DNA from: Mogibacterium sp.
GTDB lineage: Bacteria; Bacillota; Clostridia; Peptostreptococcales; Anaerovoracaceae
Length of the DNA stretch: 41,766 nucleotides
Reading direction: 5' to 3'
NCBI GenBank assembly: GCA_017433975.1
Contig: JAFRGD010000004.1
Span: 1 to 41,766, forward strand
Within the stretch, counting starts at the first letter, position 1, and each line of letters begins with the position of its first letter. Shown here piece by piece: positions 30,834-38,095 of the stretch. A program made the translations under genes and the position numbers. The notes under the pieces were generated by a model. The model was given only the letters and a program-made list of their open reading frames with translations, was not told the DNA's origin and made no database searches.

Positions 30834-32462
30834 TCACCGGACCGCCGGAAACGTCAGGCAATCCGCTAAAAGTTCTTCATAGTGATCCAGCGCACCGAGC
30901 TCGAAGTACTCGATCCCGCGCGCCAGCGCCTCCATCTCCCGCCGGACCCGTTGCGACAGCAGGGCCATGTAAGCCCCCGTCGCCGACGTGTTTCCGACGT
31001 ACCGAATCCGGTCCTCGACCTCGAACGGCAGGATGCCCGTGCCGGTCAGGCTCCGGGCCGGCAGATGCGCTCCGAACTGTCCCGCGATCACGACCTTGTC
31101 GAGGTCCGCCATGGTGATTCCGGCGCGCTGCAATAAAGCGGTAAAGCCGGACAAAATCGCGCCTTTGGCGAGCTGCACCTGACGGATATCGCCCTGCGTG
31201 ATGCGGAGCGGCTCCGGACCGTCCGTCAGCCGGAAAGACCGTCTGCCGTTCGAATCCGTTATGAGATATCGCCTCCGGTAGTCGTTATCGTAAAATTTGT
31301 CCGCGCGGACGAACGCCCCCGTCCGGCGTACGATCCCGGTGCGGAGTAGCTCCCGCGTCGCGGCGAGAATTCCGCTGCCGCAGATTCCGGCCGGCGGTCC
31401 GCCGCCGATGACCGTGAGCTGAAGCCCGTCCGGCGTGAGCTCCACGTCCTCGACCGCGCCGTCCGCGGCCCGCATGCCGGCGCTGATGTTCATCCCCTCG
31501 AGCGCCGGTCCGGCTGCGCACGAGCAGGCCAGCAGCTTGCCGTGGCTCGCGAGGACGATCTCTCCGTTGGTCCCGATATCGATAAAGATGACGTTGCCCT
31601 GCTCCCCCCGCAGATCGCAGACGTAGGCGCCGGCGACGATGTCCGCACCGACATAGGCGGACACCGACGGCAGGCAGTAAAGCCTGGCGCCGGGCGCTCC
31701 CACGAGGCCGACGGCCGCCGCGGCCAGGTCCTGCGCCGCGGTAAAGGCAGGCGTAAACGGGACCGTCCCGATCGGCCGCGCGTCCGCACCGACCAGCATG
31801 TGCAGCATCGTCGTGTTCGCGCTGACCGCGTATTCGCAGATCTGCTCCGGCGCAACGCCTGCGCGGTCGCACGCGGTCCGGACCAGTCCGTTCAGCGCCT
31901 CCACGATGGCAGTCTGCAGCTGCCGTGCCCCGGTCTCCGGGTGTTCGATCTCGTACGTGATCCGCGACAGCACGTCCTGCCCGAAGTGCACCTGCGCGTT
32001 GACCGCTGCGGCTGCGGCGGTTTCCCGCCCGCTCCGCAGGTCGACCAGGGAGCAGACCACCGTCGTCGTACCGATGTCGACCGCGACCCCGTATGGTTCT
32101 TCACACGCAGCGTACCGGCTGAAGTCGACGTCATGCGCAAACGCCGGCAGATAGCCGGACGTCAGGACGTCGTTCCGCCGATCCCGATGCAGCAGTTCGA
32201 CCGTGAGGTCGCTGGCAGGATGCACCAGGCACGCCAGCCGTACGCCGCGGTCCAAGTCCTCCCGCCGGAGGACCTGCCGCTCGGTATCAGTCACCGCACC
32301 GGCGTCGCCCCCCAGCACCCGCACCCGGCACTTTCCGCAGACGCCTCTGCCACCGCAGGCGTTGTCGACCGGCAGCCCTGCGCGCAGCAGGACGGCCAGC
32401 AGGCTTTCCCCCGCGGCGAACTCAAATTGTCTGCCCTCCGGCATCACGTTCAGAAGAGGCAT
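30834..32462 (-). CDS. 2Fe-2S ASKHA corrinoid-protein activator (RACo/RamA-like, DUF4445)
   Basis: 542 aa. An N-terminal plant-type ferredoxin domain has Cys36, Cys42, Cys45 and Cys78 (CGGRGVCGKC). The large C-terminal ASKHA domain has GVAVDIGTTTVV, NVIFIDIGTNGEIV, GGGPPAGICGSGIL and KVVIAGQFGAHLP. These reductive activators use ATP to re-reduce inactive cob(II)alamin on corrinoid methyltransferase partners. None of these partners is in the window. The ATG at 32462 is favoured over an upstream GTG. It lies downstream of a cobalamin riboswitch with an ECF component, fitting a B12-dependent role. Confidence 0.9.
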   Translation of the reverse strand: MPLLNVMPEGRQFEFAAGESLLAVLLRAGLPVDNACGGRGVCGKCRVRVLGGDAGAVTDTERQVLRREDLDRGVRLACLVHPASDLTVELLHRDRRNDVLTSGYLPAFAHDVDFSRYAACEEPYGVAVDIGTTTVVCSLVDLRSGRETAAAAAVNAQVHFGQDVLSRITYEIEHPETGARQLQTAIVEALNGLVRTACDRAGVAPEQICEYAVSANTTMLHMLVGADARPIGTVPFTPAFTAAQDLAAAAVGLVGAPGARLYCLPSVSAYVGADIVAGAYVCDLRGEQGNVIFIDIGTNGEIVLASHGKLLACSCAAGPALEGMNISAGMRAADGAVEDVELTPDGLQLTVIGGGPPAGICGSGILAATRELLRTGIVRRTGAFVRADKFYDNDYRRRYLITDSNGRRSFRLTDGPEPLRITQGDIRQVQLAKGAILSGFTALLQRAGITMADLDKVVIAGQFGAHLPARSLTGTGILPFEVEDRIRYVGNTSATGAYMALLSQRVRREMEALARGIEYFELGALDHYEELLADCLTFPAVR

Positions 32463-32510
32463 CCGGTCCAACTCCTCACACACTCTTGGCCTTGCGGTCC
32501 ATCCGCGGGC

Positions 32511-33020
32511 CTAGCGGTTTTTCAGCTTGAAAACGATCTTGTATAGCAGCGGCAGCAGCACCAGCGTCAGTAGAAAATTCGAGATTCCGTGAACGATGTC
32601 GAACGGGATCCCCGCGATCCAGAACGCCACGGCCGCCTTGAAGCCGCTGATGAAGATGTACGGGATCGAGCAGAGTGCTCCGAAGCCCAGCCCGTAGAAG
32701 CACGCCAGCACCGCCCAGAGCAGCCAGTTCCGGCTCTCCCGGAGCGGCATCGCGATGACCACGAGCAGCGGCCAGATGTACAGGTACATGATCGACCAGA
32801 CCCCGAAGCCGTACACAAAAAATTCCAGGAAAACAAAGCCGAACACCGGATACAGCGCCTTCCACCCGTACAAAATCACAGCCAACAGGATGATCACTGT
32901 GACCGGATGGACGTTTGGAATCATCCGCAGGGCTTCCTTGCCCGCGAACATCATCGCGCAGAGGATCGACAGTTCGGCCAGTTCCCTCGTTGTCGTCTTG
33001 CTGCGATCAGTATCCTTCAT
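32511..33020 (-). CDS. ECF transporter S component, probably for cobalamin or a precursor
   Basis: 169 aa, six hydrophobic segments, the size of an ECF substrate-binding S protein. ELAELSILCAMMFAGKEALR (N-terminal helix) and IPNVHPVTVIILLAVILYG match the S-component pattern; no signal peptide. The energising EcfA/T units are not here, as is usual for group II systems. The B12 riboswitch and the transcobalamin-like DUF4430 gene whose stop overlaps its start by 14 bases indicate cobalamin or cobinamide as ligand (inference). Confidence 0.82.
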   Translation of the reverse strand: MKDTDRSKTTTRELAELSILCAMMFAGKEALRMIPNVHPVTVIILLAVILYGWKALYPVFGFVFLEFFVYGFGVWSIMYLYIWPLLVVIAMPLRESRNWLLWAVLACFYGLGFGALCSIPYIFISGFKAAVAFWIAGIPFDIVHGISNFLLTLVLLPLLYKIVFKLKNR

Positions 33021-33399
33021 TCAAGGTAAATTCGTAGACGTCGCCGTCCGTGACCGGTTGCTGGTCTACACCGTACTCCGCGAACTCGCCGTTGACGGTG
33101 TACCCCCACCACTGCTGGAGCGTGTCGTCCGCTTTCTCTCCGTCCACGGTATCGACCCACAGGCCGTAATCAGACTCCGAGCCCGAAATCAGCCCCTCGG
33201 CCTCGAGCGCGCCGCGCAGGAACTCCTCCTCCGTGGTGATCTCAAAGGTCGCGTCGTCCTTGCTGAGGTGGTCGACCTTGACCGTGATGGTCTTGCCGCC
33301 CGCCTTGCCTTTTGGCCCGAGCAGGAAGTAGATTCCCACAAGCACCAGGATGGCGATGATTGCGATGATGATCCAGCGTTTTGTCTTGCTCTTTTCCAT
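33007..33399 (-). CDS. DUF4430 (transcobalamin C-terminal-like) surface protein
   Basis: 130 aa. The N-terminal membrane anchor (about 8-27) is followed by a DUF4430 domain: TITVKVDHLSKDDATFEITT, EEEFLRGALEAEGLISG, DYGLWVDTVDGEKAD, QQWWGYTVNGEFAEYGVDQQ. The DUF4430 fold resembles the C-terminal domain of transcobalamin/intrinsic factor and probably contacts cobalamin. It is the first gene after the riboswitch, so it likely hands the ligand to the ECF S component. The ATG at 33399 (AAAGGA) is used; the ORF to 33561 runs into the riboswitch. Confidence 0.85.
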   Translation of the reverse strand: MEKSKTKRWIIIAIIAILVLVGIYFLLGPKGKAGGKTITVKVDHLSKDDATFEITTEEEFLRGALEAEGLISGSESDYGLWVDTVDGEKADDTLQQWWGYTVNGEFAEYGVDQQPVTDGDVYEFTLNEGY

Positions 33400-33441
33400 T
33401 GCCGATGTCCTTTCTGTTCCTCCCGCGTGCAGCAACAACAG

Positions 33442-33470
33442 AAAAACACCGGACACGCCCCAGGGCGTCC
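33442..33470 (-). terminator. Terminator of the cobalamin riboswitch expression platform
   Basis: Minus strand: GG-ACGCC, loop CTGG, GGCGT and CC, followed by GTGTTTTTC. Just upstream, GTTATCG/CGATAAC (33487-33508) is another hairpin. Control is therefore likely at transcription, with alternative pairing not fully resolved. Confidence 0.65.
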
Positions 33471-33519
33471 AACTCCGCGTCGTACCGTTATCGAATGCAC
33501 GCGATAACTTGATGTACCG

Positions 33520-33688
33520 CTCTACAGGCAGGTCTTCTGGCTCAGTTCTCAACGCCCGCACCGCCTTCCCGGCCGCCGGCGGCGGTCAGTGACGTGAATG
33601 GTACGGACTCCTTCATTACAGCAGCGGCTCTGCGAGAGATTCTCACTCTGCTTCCCTGTTCGGCCTCCTCCCGGAGGCACCTGTAAAG
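33520..33688 (-). promoter_or_regulatory. Cobalamin (B12) riboswitch
   Basis: On the minus strand the diagnostic features appear in order: P1 5' side CTTTACAGG (33680-33688), GTGCC, GAACAGGGAAGCAGAGTGA (family GGGAAnCnGGTG), GCCGCTGCTGTAA, GGAGTCC, and the signature GCCAGAAGACCTGCC followed by the P1 3' side CCTGTAGAG (33520-33528). It binds adenosyl- or related cobalamin and represses the genes downstream. Confidence 0.95.
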
Positions 33689-33696
33689 ACTATTTA

Positions 33697-33721
33697 AGAA
33701 AAACCGCCCTTGCAGGCGGTT
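33697..33721 (-). terminator. Intrinsic terminator after tRNA-Val
   Basis: Stem AACCGCC (33702-33708) with GGCGGTT (33715-33721), then TTTTTCTTAAA on the minus strand. The B12 riboswitch follows within 10 bases, so its own promoter may overlap this terminator. Confidence 0.85.
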
Positions 33722-33723
33722 GA

Positions 33724-33799
33724 TGGTGGCCCATATAAGACTTGAACTTATGACCTACAGGTTGTCACCCTGTCGCTCTCCCAGCTGAGCTAATGGACC
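33724..33799 (-). tRNA. tRNA-Val (anticodon GAC)
   Basis: Full cloverleaf on the minus strand: acceptor GGTCCAT/ATGGGCC with discriminator A and encoded CCA (33724-33726). D arm GCTC-AGCTGGGA-GAGC. Anticodon arm ACAGG-GTGACAA-CCTGT gives anticodon GAC, reading GUC and GUU. T arm ATAAG-TTCAAGT-CTTAT. Position 32 is G, which is unusual. A hairpin TGCGGC/GCCGCA sits directly upstream (33804-33824), and TATACT (-10 like) at 33831-33836; no good -35 seen. The remaining bases to 33911 hold no other feature. Confidence 0.92.
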
Positions 33800-33911
33800 G
33801 TGTATGCGGCGGTTTTTTGCCGCACACGTAGTATAACACATCAAAAGTGATTATGGTAGTCTTTTTTTGAAAAAGTTGCAGAACCTTTCCGTTCCGCCGG
33901 CGGATCAGCCG

Positions 33912-35393
33912 TCAGTCGGTCGATTCCGACGCCGAAGCTCCGGCGGCTTCCTCGTACAGCCGTTCCAGCTTGTCCCGGTCGACGGAGCCGGTCTGGTTGT
34001 AGATCACCCGGCCGTCCCGGTCGAGCACGATGGTCTGCGGCAGCATGGACGACCCGCCGAGGATCCCGAAGAGTTCTCCGTCCGCGCTGTCTATCGCGAA
34101 AGGAATGGTCCAGCCCTGTGACTGAACGAACTCGCCGACGTCGGTCACCGTCTCGCCAGAGTGAATCGCAATGACAACCACGTCGTCGTCGTGGTCCTCC
34201 GAAAGGTCGCAGAATTCCGGCAGTTCCTTGACGCAAGGACCGCAGTACGTCGCCCAGAGGTTGATAAATACGACCTTGCCCCGCGCGTCCGCGAGGTGAA
34301 ACGTCGAACCGTCGAGGCACACCACGGAGAAGTCGGTCAGTACAGAACCGACCTCATAGCTCGCCGCGGAGCCGTCGTCCGGTACGACGTCGCCGCCGGC
34401 CGTGGCACGGACCGACGGGTCGAGCACGTTGTACCACAGCAGTGCGAAGCAGAGCAGCGCGAGCGCAACCCATTTGCCGACCCGGCCGTAACGCTTCCGT
34501 TTGTCGGCGGAGTCCGGCTTGTCGTCCCTGCAGCCTGCCTCCGGCGCCATCATCGTGACCTTGCCCGCCTTGAACGAGATCGCGCTCTGAGGGCAAACCC
34601 CCATGCATTTTGCGCAGTTGATGCACTCGTGGTCGCCGACCCGCGTGACGTCCATCCGGCAGGTCCGGACGCACGCGCCGCAGCCGTTGCACCGCTCGGT
34701 GTCCACTTTGACGCCGATGATGTTGTAGCGGTTGAACAGACCGAGGATCGCTCCCAGCGGGCAGATGAATCTGCAGAAGCACCGGTAGAAGAAGGTGCAG
34801 AACAGGAGTACAAGGACCAGAATGATGAATTTCCGCGTGAAAATCAGGCCCAGCATCGAGAACTTGTCCGCGTTCCGCGCGTTCGAGAGCAGCCCGACCG
34901 CCCCCTCCAGCGTCCCCGCCGGGCAGATGTACTTGCAGAAGCCCGGAACCGGGATGTTCTGCGTCAGCCCATACCAAAGCGGGATGATCACCGCGAAGAC
35001 GACGAGAATTACATATTTAAGATAAGAGAGCGCCTTTGTGAAGCGGCTCTTGCCGACCTTTGGCGTCGGGAGCTTGTAAAAGAGCTCCTGGATCAATCCG
35101 AACGGGCAGAGCCAGCCGCAGACGGTCCTCCCCAGGATAACGCCCATCAGCGTCAGGATTCCCAGCACGTACCATCCGGCGCGCTTGCCGGAGGACGCCA
35201 GCGCGTTCTGAAGCGACCCGAGCGGGCACGCCCCCGCCGCGCCCGGACAGGAATAGCAGTTCAGTCCCGGCACGCAGACCGCCTTGACGTTGCCCGTGTA
35301 GATTTCGCCCTCGATGAACCCTCTGACGTGCGCATTGTACAGGAGCGCGCAGTATAATTGAATCAGTTTTCGTTTCTTATCCAAGGCCGACAC
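33912..35393 (-). CDS. Membrane 4Fe-4S ferredoxin (NapH/CcoG type) fused to a TlpA-like thioredoxin domain
   Basis: 493 aa. Residues about 1-240 are a polytopic domain with Cys motifs NCYSCPGAAGACPLG, CGWLCPFGLIQE, CKYICPAGTLEG and CRFICPLGAILG. Two 4Fe-4S sites follow, CNGCGACVRTCRMD and CINCAKCMGVCP. After another membrane segment (about 308-325) comes an outside thioredoxin-like domain with WATYCGPC (about 379-386) and MLPQTIVLDRDGRVI. The architecture suggests electrons are moved across the membrane to reduce thiols outside. Its start overlaps the CXXC gene by 17 bases. Confidence 0.88.
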   Translation of the reverse strand: MSALDKKRKLIQLYCALLYNAHVRGFIEGEIYTGNVKAVCVPGLNCYSCPGAAGACPLGSLQNALASSGKRAGWYVLGILTLMGVILGRTVCGWLCPFGLIQELFYKLPTPKVGKSRFTKALSYLKYVILVVFAVIIPLWYGLTQNIPVPGFCKYICPAGTLEGAVGLLSNARNADKFSMLGLIFTRKFIILVLVLLFCTFFYRCFCRFICPLGAILGLFNRYNIIGVKVDTERCNGCGACVRTCRMDVTRVGDHECINCAKCMGVCPQSAISFKAGKVTMMAPEAGCRDDKPDSADKRKRYGRVGKWVALALLCFALLWYNVLDPSVRATAGGDVVPDDGSAASYEVGSVLTDFSVVCLDGSTFHLADARGKVVFINLWATYCGPCVKELPEFCDLSEDHDDDVVVIAIHSGETVTDVGEFVQSQGWTIPFAIDSADGELFGILGGSSMLPQTIVLDRDGRVIYNQTGSVDRDKLERLYEEAAGASASESTD

Positions 35394-35808
35394 ACTCCGT
35401 ACAAATCTTTACCGCTTTATAAAGGACGTCCAGCATGCTGCCGTTTAAGATTCCGGCGATGATCATGCAGATCGCTAGGACCAGGAGCACGCACTTTACG
35501 ATCCTGTCGCCCGGGGCCGCCGCCCGGTTCTGCACGCGGCCGACGAGGCCCTTTTGCGCCGGGGCGTCCTTCGCCTTGACACCGGCAAAATGCGCCCAGA
35601 CCGCGACCGCCGCGGCGCACACGAACAGAATGCCCGCAGGCCAGAGCCGCGCTGCAACCGCCTCGCGCGTGTAAATCCATGCGTCCGGGTCCACCGCCCG
35701 CGCGCGGATGCCCGCAGTGTAGACGAGGAGCGCGGCGGCGATGAGCGCAACCGCAAGTGCGATGCAAAGCACCGATTGAAGGACAAAAATCAGCTTCTTC
35801 TTATCCAT
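35377..35808 (-). CDS. CD1871A-type small membrane protein with C-terminal CXXC
   Basis: 143 aa with three to four membrane segments (about 8-30, 57-75, 104-124) and a C-terminal KICTECVGLG. Small clostridial proteins with this terminal CTEC motif are encoded beside the NapH-thioredoxin protein. The CXXC is a likely thiol or metal relay to the ferredoxin partner (inference from co-occurrence). It is translationally coupled to that gene. Confidence 0.8.
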   Translation of the reverse strand: MDKKKLIFVLQSVLCIALAVALIAAALLVYTAGIRARAVDPDAWIYTREAVAARLWPAGILFVCAAAVAVWAHFAGVKAKDAPAQKGLVGRVQNRAAAPGDRIVKCVLLVLAICMIIAGILNGSMLDVLYKAVKICTECVGLG

Positions 35809-35836
35809 GTCATAATCCGATTCTGTTGTGATTCGA

Positions 35837-36190
35837 TTATTCGGCTCTCTGCAGTTCGATCGCGACGAGGCCGTAGGTCTCCGGCACTTCGTACTCCGTT
35901 TCGTCAGAAGCGAAGCCCTCCGGGACGGTCAGAATGTGAATCGTGTAACTTCCTTCCTCCACGTCGAACTGCGTGTATCCGGTCGCATCGGTCTTCTGCA
36001 GAATGCATGTGGAATCCGAGCAGAGCTGTACGCCGACGCCTTCCACCGGCGCGTTGTCCGCGTCCACGACCAGAACGAGATACGCGTTGACCGTCTCCGG
36101 CGTTTCTTCCTTGCCGCCCGAGCCGCCGCACCCCGCGAGCAGCGTCATCGCGATACAGACCGTCAGAACCAATGTCAGAACTCTTTTCAT
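35837..36190 (-). CDS. Lipoprotein with a carboxypeptidase-regulatory-like (prealbumin) domain
   Basis: 117 aa. Signal peptide with lipobox LLAGC, then a short spacer and one beta-sandwich domain: LVVDADNAPVEGVGVQLCSD, TDATGYTQFDVEEGSYTIHI, LTVPEGF. This is the CarboxypepD_reg/SpaA-like pattern. It contains two extra Cys (in LCSDSTC). The start at 36190 has AAGGAG. The same domain type occurs at the C-terminus of the divergently encoded TlpA protein, so the two may act in one surface redox process (inference). First gene of the CXXC-ferredoxin operon. Confidence 0.8.
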   Translation of the reverse strand: MKRVLTLVLTVCIAMTLLAGCGGSGGKEETPETVNAYLVLVVDADNAPVEGVGVQLCSDSTCILQKTDATGYTQFDVEEGSYTIHILTVPEGFASDETEYEVPETYGLVAIELQRAE

Positions 36191-36305
36191 GTCGATATTC
36201 TCCTTGTGAATTGCATTATCGTATCTTTTGTGACATAATACCGTATGTCCGATTATAACACGTTTTATGTTCATATTCATCCTATTCATTCCCAAGGAGG
36301 CAGCT

Positions 36306-37145
36306 ATGGCAAAGGAACCAGGCAAAAGGAAGAAACATCCGATTCTCAGGGCGGTTCTGATCATCCTCGTCGCACTGATCGCGTTCGGTGGAATCAAACT
36401 ATATAATGCTTACAAACAATATGAGAAGGACAACGCCGACGCGCAGGTCGCGCTGATGGGCACTGAGGTTCCGGACTTCACCGTCAAAACGACCGACGGC
36501 ACCGGCTTTAACCTCTCCGAAGCCCTCCAGGACAAAGAAGTCGTCGTTCTGAACGTCTTCGCGACCTGGTGCGGCCCGTGTGAGAAAGAATTCCCGGAAT
36601 TCGAAAAGGTCTACCAGAAATACTCCGACAAGATGGTAATCGTCGCGGTTTCGGGCGATGAGGACGACACCCTCGACGCCGTCGCCGATTACAAGGCGAG
36701 CCACAGCCTGTCGTTCCCGATGGGCATCGCGGAGGACAACGTATCGTTCGTACCGGCCAGCGGGTTTCCGACGACCGTCATCATCGACCGGAACGGCAAG
36801 GCCGTCTTCTGCCAGTCCGGCACGATTCCGAGGGAGGAAGCGTTCGAGGCTTTGGTCACGTCCTTCATGGGCGACAGCTATGAAGGAAAGCCTGTCTACC
36901 TCTACACCATCATAACGCACACCGACAAGGTATACGTCCCGAACGTCTCCGTCAGGCTCACCGACGGTGACGACGTGGAAGAGATCACAACAGATGAAAA
37001 TGGCTATTACTTCCTTATGAAGAACGAGCCTCACGTCTACAAGGCCGAGGTCACGGCCGCGCCGGAGGGATATACCGGCGGAACCATCGATGGCGAGGCC
37101 GGCCCGAGCTCCGGCTGGATCACGATCAAGCTGAAAGAGAAATAA
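36306..37145 (+). CDS. TlpA/ResA-like thiol-disulfide protein with C-terminal prealbumin-like domain
   Basis: 279 aa. N-terminal membrane anchor (about 13-31), then a thioredoxin-like domain with VFATWCGPCEKEFPEF (Cys89, Cys92), and PASGFPTTVIIDRNGKAV. Residues about 205-279 form a beta-sandwich domain: VPNVSVRLTDGDD, TTDENGYYFLM, AAPEGYTGG. It likely exchanges disulfides outside the cell, taking electrons from the membrane ferredoxin system encoded divergently. SD is AAGGAGG at ideal spacing. The 115-base divergent gap has -10 like TATAAT/TATAAC near 36253 but no clear -35. Confidence 0.87.
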   Translation: MAKEPGKRKKHPILRAVLIILVALIAFGGIKLYNAYKQYEKDNADAQVALMGTEVPDFTVKTTDGTGFNLSEALQDKEVVVLNVFATWCGPCEKEFPEFEKVYQKYSDKMVIVAVSGDEDDTLDAVADYKASHSLSFPMGIAEDNVSFVPASGFPTTVIIDRNGKAVFCQSGTIPREEAFEALVTSFMGDSYEGKPVYLYTIITHTDKVYVPNVSVRLTDGDDVEEITTDENGYYFLMKNEPHVYKAEVTAAPEGYTGGTIDGEAGPSSGWITIKLKEK

Positions 37146-37161
37146 TCGTGGCATAGGAAAC

Positions 37162-37199
37162 GCCCCCGGAAGAGAAATCTTCCGGGGGCTATTTTACTT
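37162..37199. terminator. Bidirectional terminator between TlpA and cystatin-like lipoprotein 2
   Basis: Perfect 12-bp stem GCCCCCGGAAGA (37162-37173) with TCTTCCGGGGGC (37178-37189), loop GAAA, followed by TATTTTACTTTTT. Confidence 0.92.
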
Positions 37200-37226
37200 T
37201 TTGTATTTTTTCTTACGCTTCGTCGC

Positions 37227-37985
37227 TTATTCGTTGAAGTCCGCCGGGTTGACCGTGCAGATACTGGTGATCTCCGCGTTTCCTTCGAGGTCTTCATACA
37301 CGACGACAACCTGCAGCCGGGTGACCGGCTCCGCCGTCACTGTCGTCCCGGCGCAGAGGAACGCGTAGTTTCTGCCCGCGACGACCTGCGTGCCAAGAAG
37401 CGCCATCGGGACGAGATCGTTTCCGGTGAAGCCTTCCTTCGCCTTGTCAAACGCCGCCTGCGCGTCCTCCGGGAGCACGGCGACCGTGTGGTCCTCCGGA
37501 ATCTCCCAGCCGCCGACGATGTCCCCGTCGATGGCTTCCTGTCCATCGTCTTGCGTGTAAGCCGTGAGGTCGAAGTCCTTCAGCGTCGTCAGGGTCGCGT
37601 TTCCGTTGAGGTCCGCATAGATGACGAGCATCTGGTACGACGTCACCGGGTCCTGTGTCACCGTCGTCGCCTCGCAGAGGACCATGTAATTGCGTCCCGA
37701 AACGACCTGGTACGCCACGTACGCGACCGGTTTGAGGTCGCTGCCCGTGAATTCCGCCGTCGCCTTGTCAAAGGCCGCCTGAACGTCCTCCGGGAGCGCC
37801 GCCGCGTCGCCGCGGACGAGTTCCCAGCCGCCGTCCAGAGAGGTCAGTTCTTCCTCCGTTGCATCGGTACCGACGGTTTCCTGCTCCTCGTCCGGTTCTT
37901 CGGTCGCGGTCGACTGTTTGTTACTGCAGGCAGCAAGGCCGAGCACCATCGCAAGCGTTAATATGATAGTAATGAATCGTTTCAT
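37227..37985 (-). CDS. Lipoprotein with duplicated cystatin-like domain, paralogue 2
   Basis: 252 aa. Signal peptide and lipobox LAAC (Cys20), a short Thr/Glu spacer, then two homologous domains. Domain 1 has GGWELV (52-57) and YQVVSGRNYMVLCE (QVVSG at 93-97). Domain 2 has GGWEIP (158-163) and TQVVAGRNYAFLCA (QVVAG at 200-204). The N-terminal Gly before the helix and the QVVxG turn are the two parts eukaryotic cystatins insert into papain-like proteases. Both this and paralogue 1 end in a similar tail (C-T-x-x-P-A-x-F). Start at 37985 with AGGAGG. Transcribed alone. Confidence 0.77.
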   Translation of the reverse strand: MKRFITIILTLAMVLGLAACSNKQSTATEEPDEEQETVGTDATEEELTSLDGGWELVRGDAAALPEDVQAAFDKATAEFTGSDLKPVAYVAYQVVSGRNYMVLCEATTVTQDPVTSYQMLVIYADLNGNATLTTLKDFDLTAYTQDDGQEAIDGDIVGGWEIPEDHTVAVLPEDAQAAFDKAKEGFTGNDLVPMALLGTQVVAGRNYAFLCAGTTVTAEPVTRLQVVVVYEDLEGNAEITSICTVNPADFNE

Positions 37986-38095
37986 GATTGCATCCTCCTG
38001 AATGATTTGCTTTACAAATATAGAGTGCATCCGGAACACCAGAGTGTTGCAATTGTTTTTAATTCCTGCAGCCAGTGGCGCCGCTGCCGGCTCCG

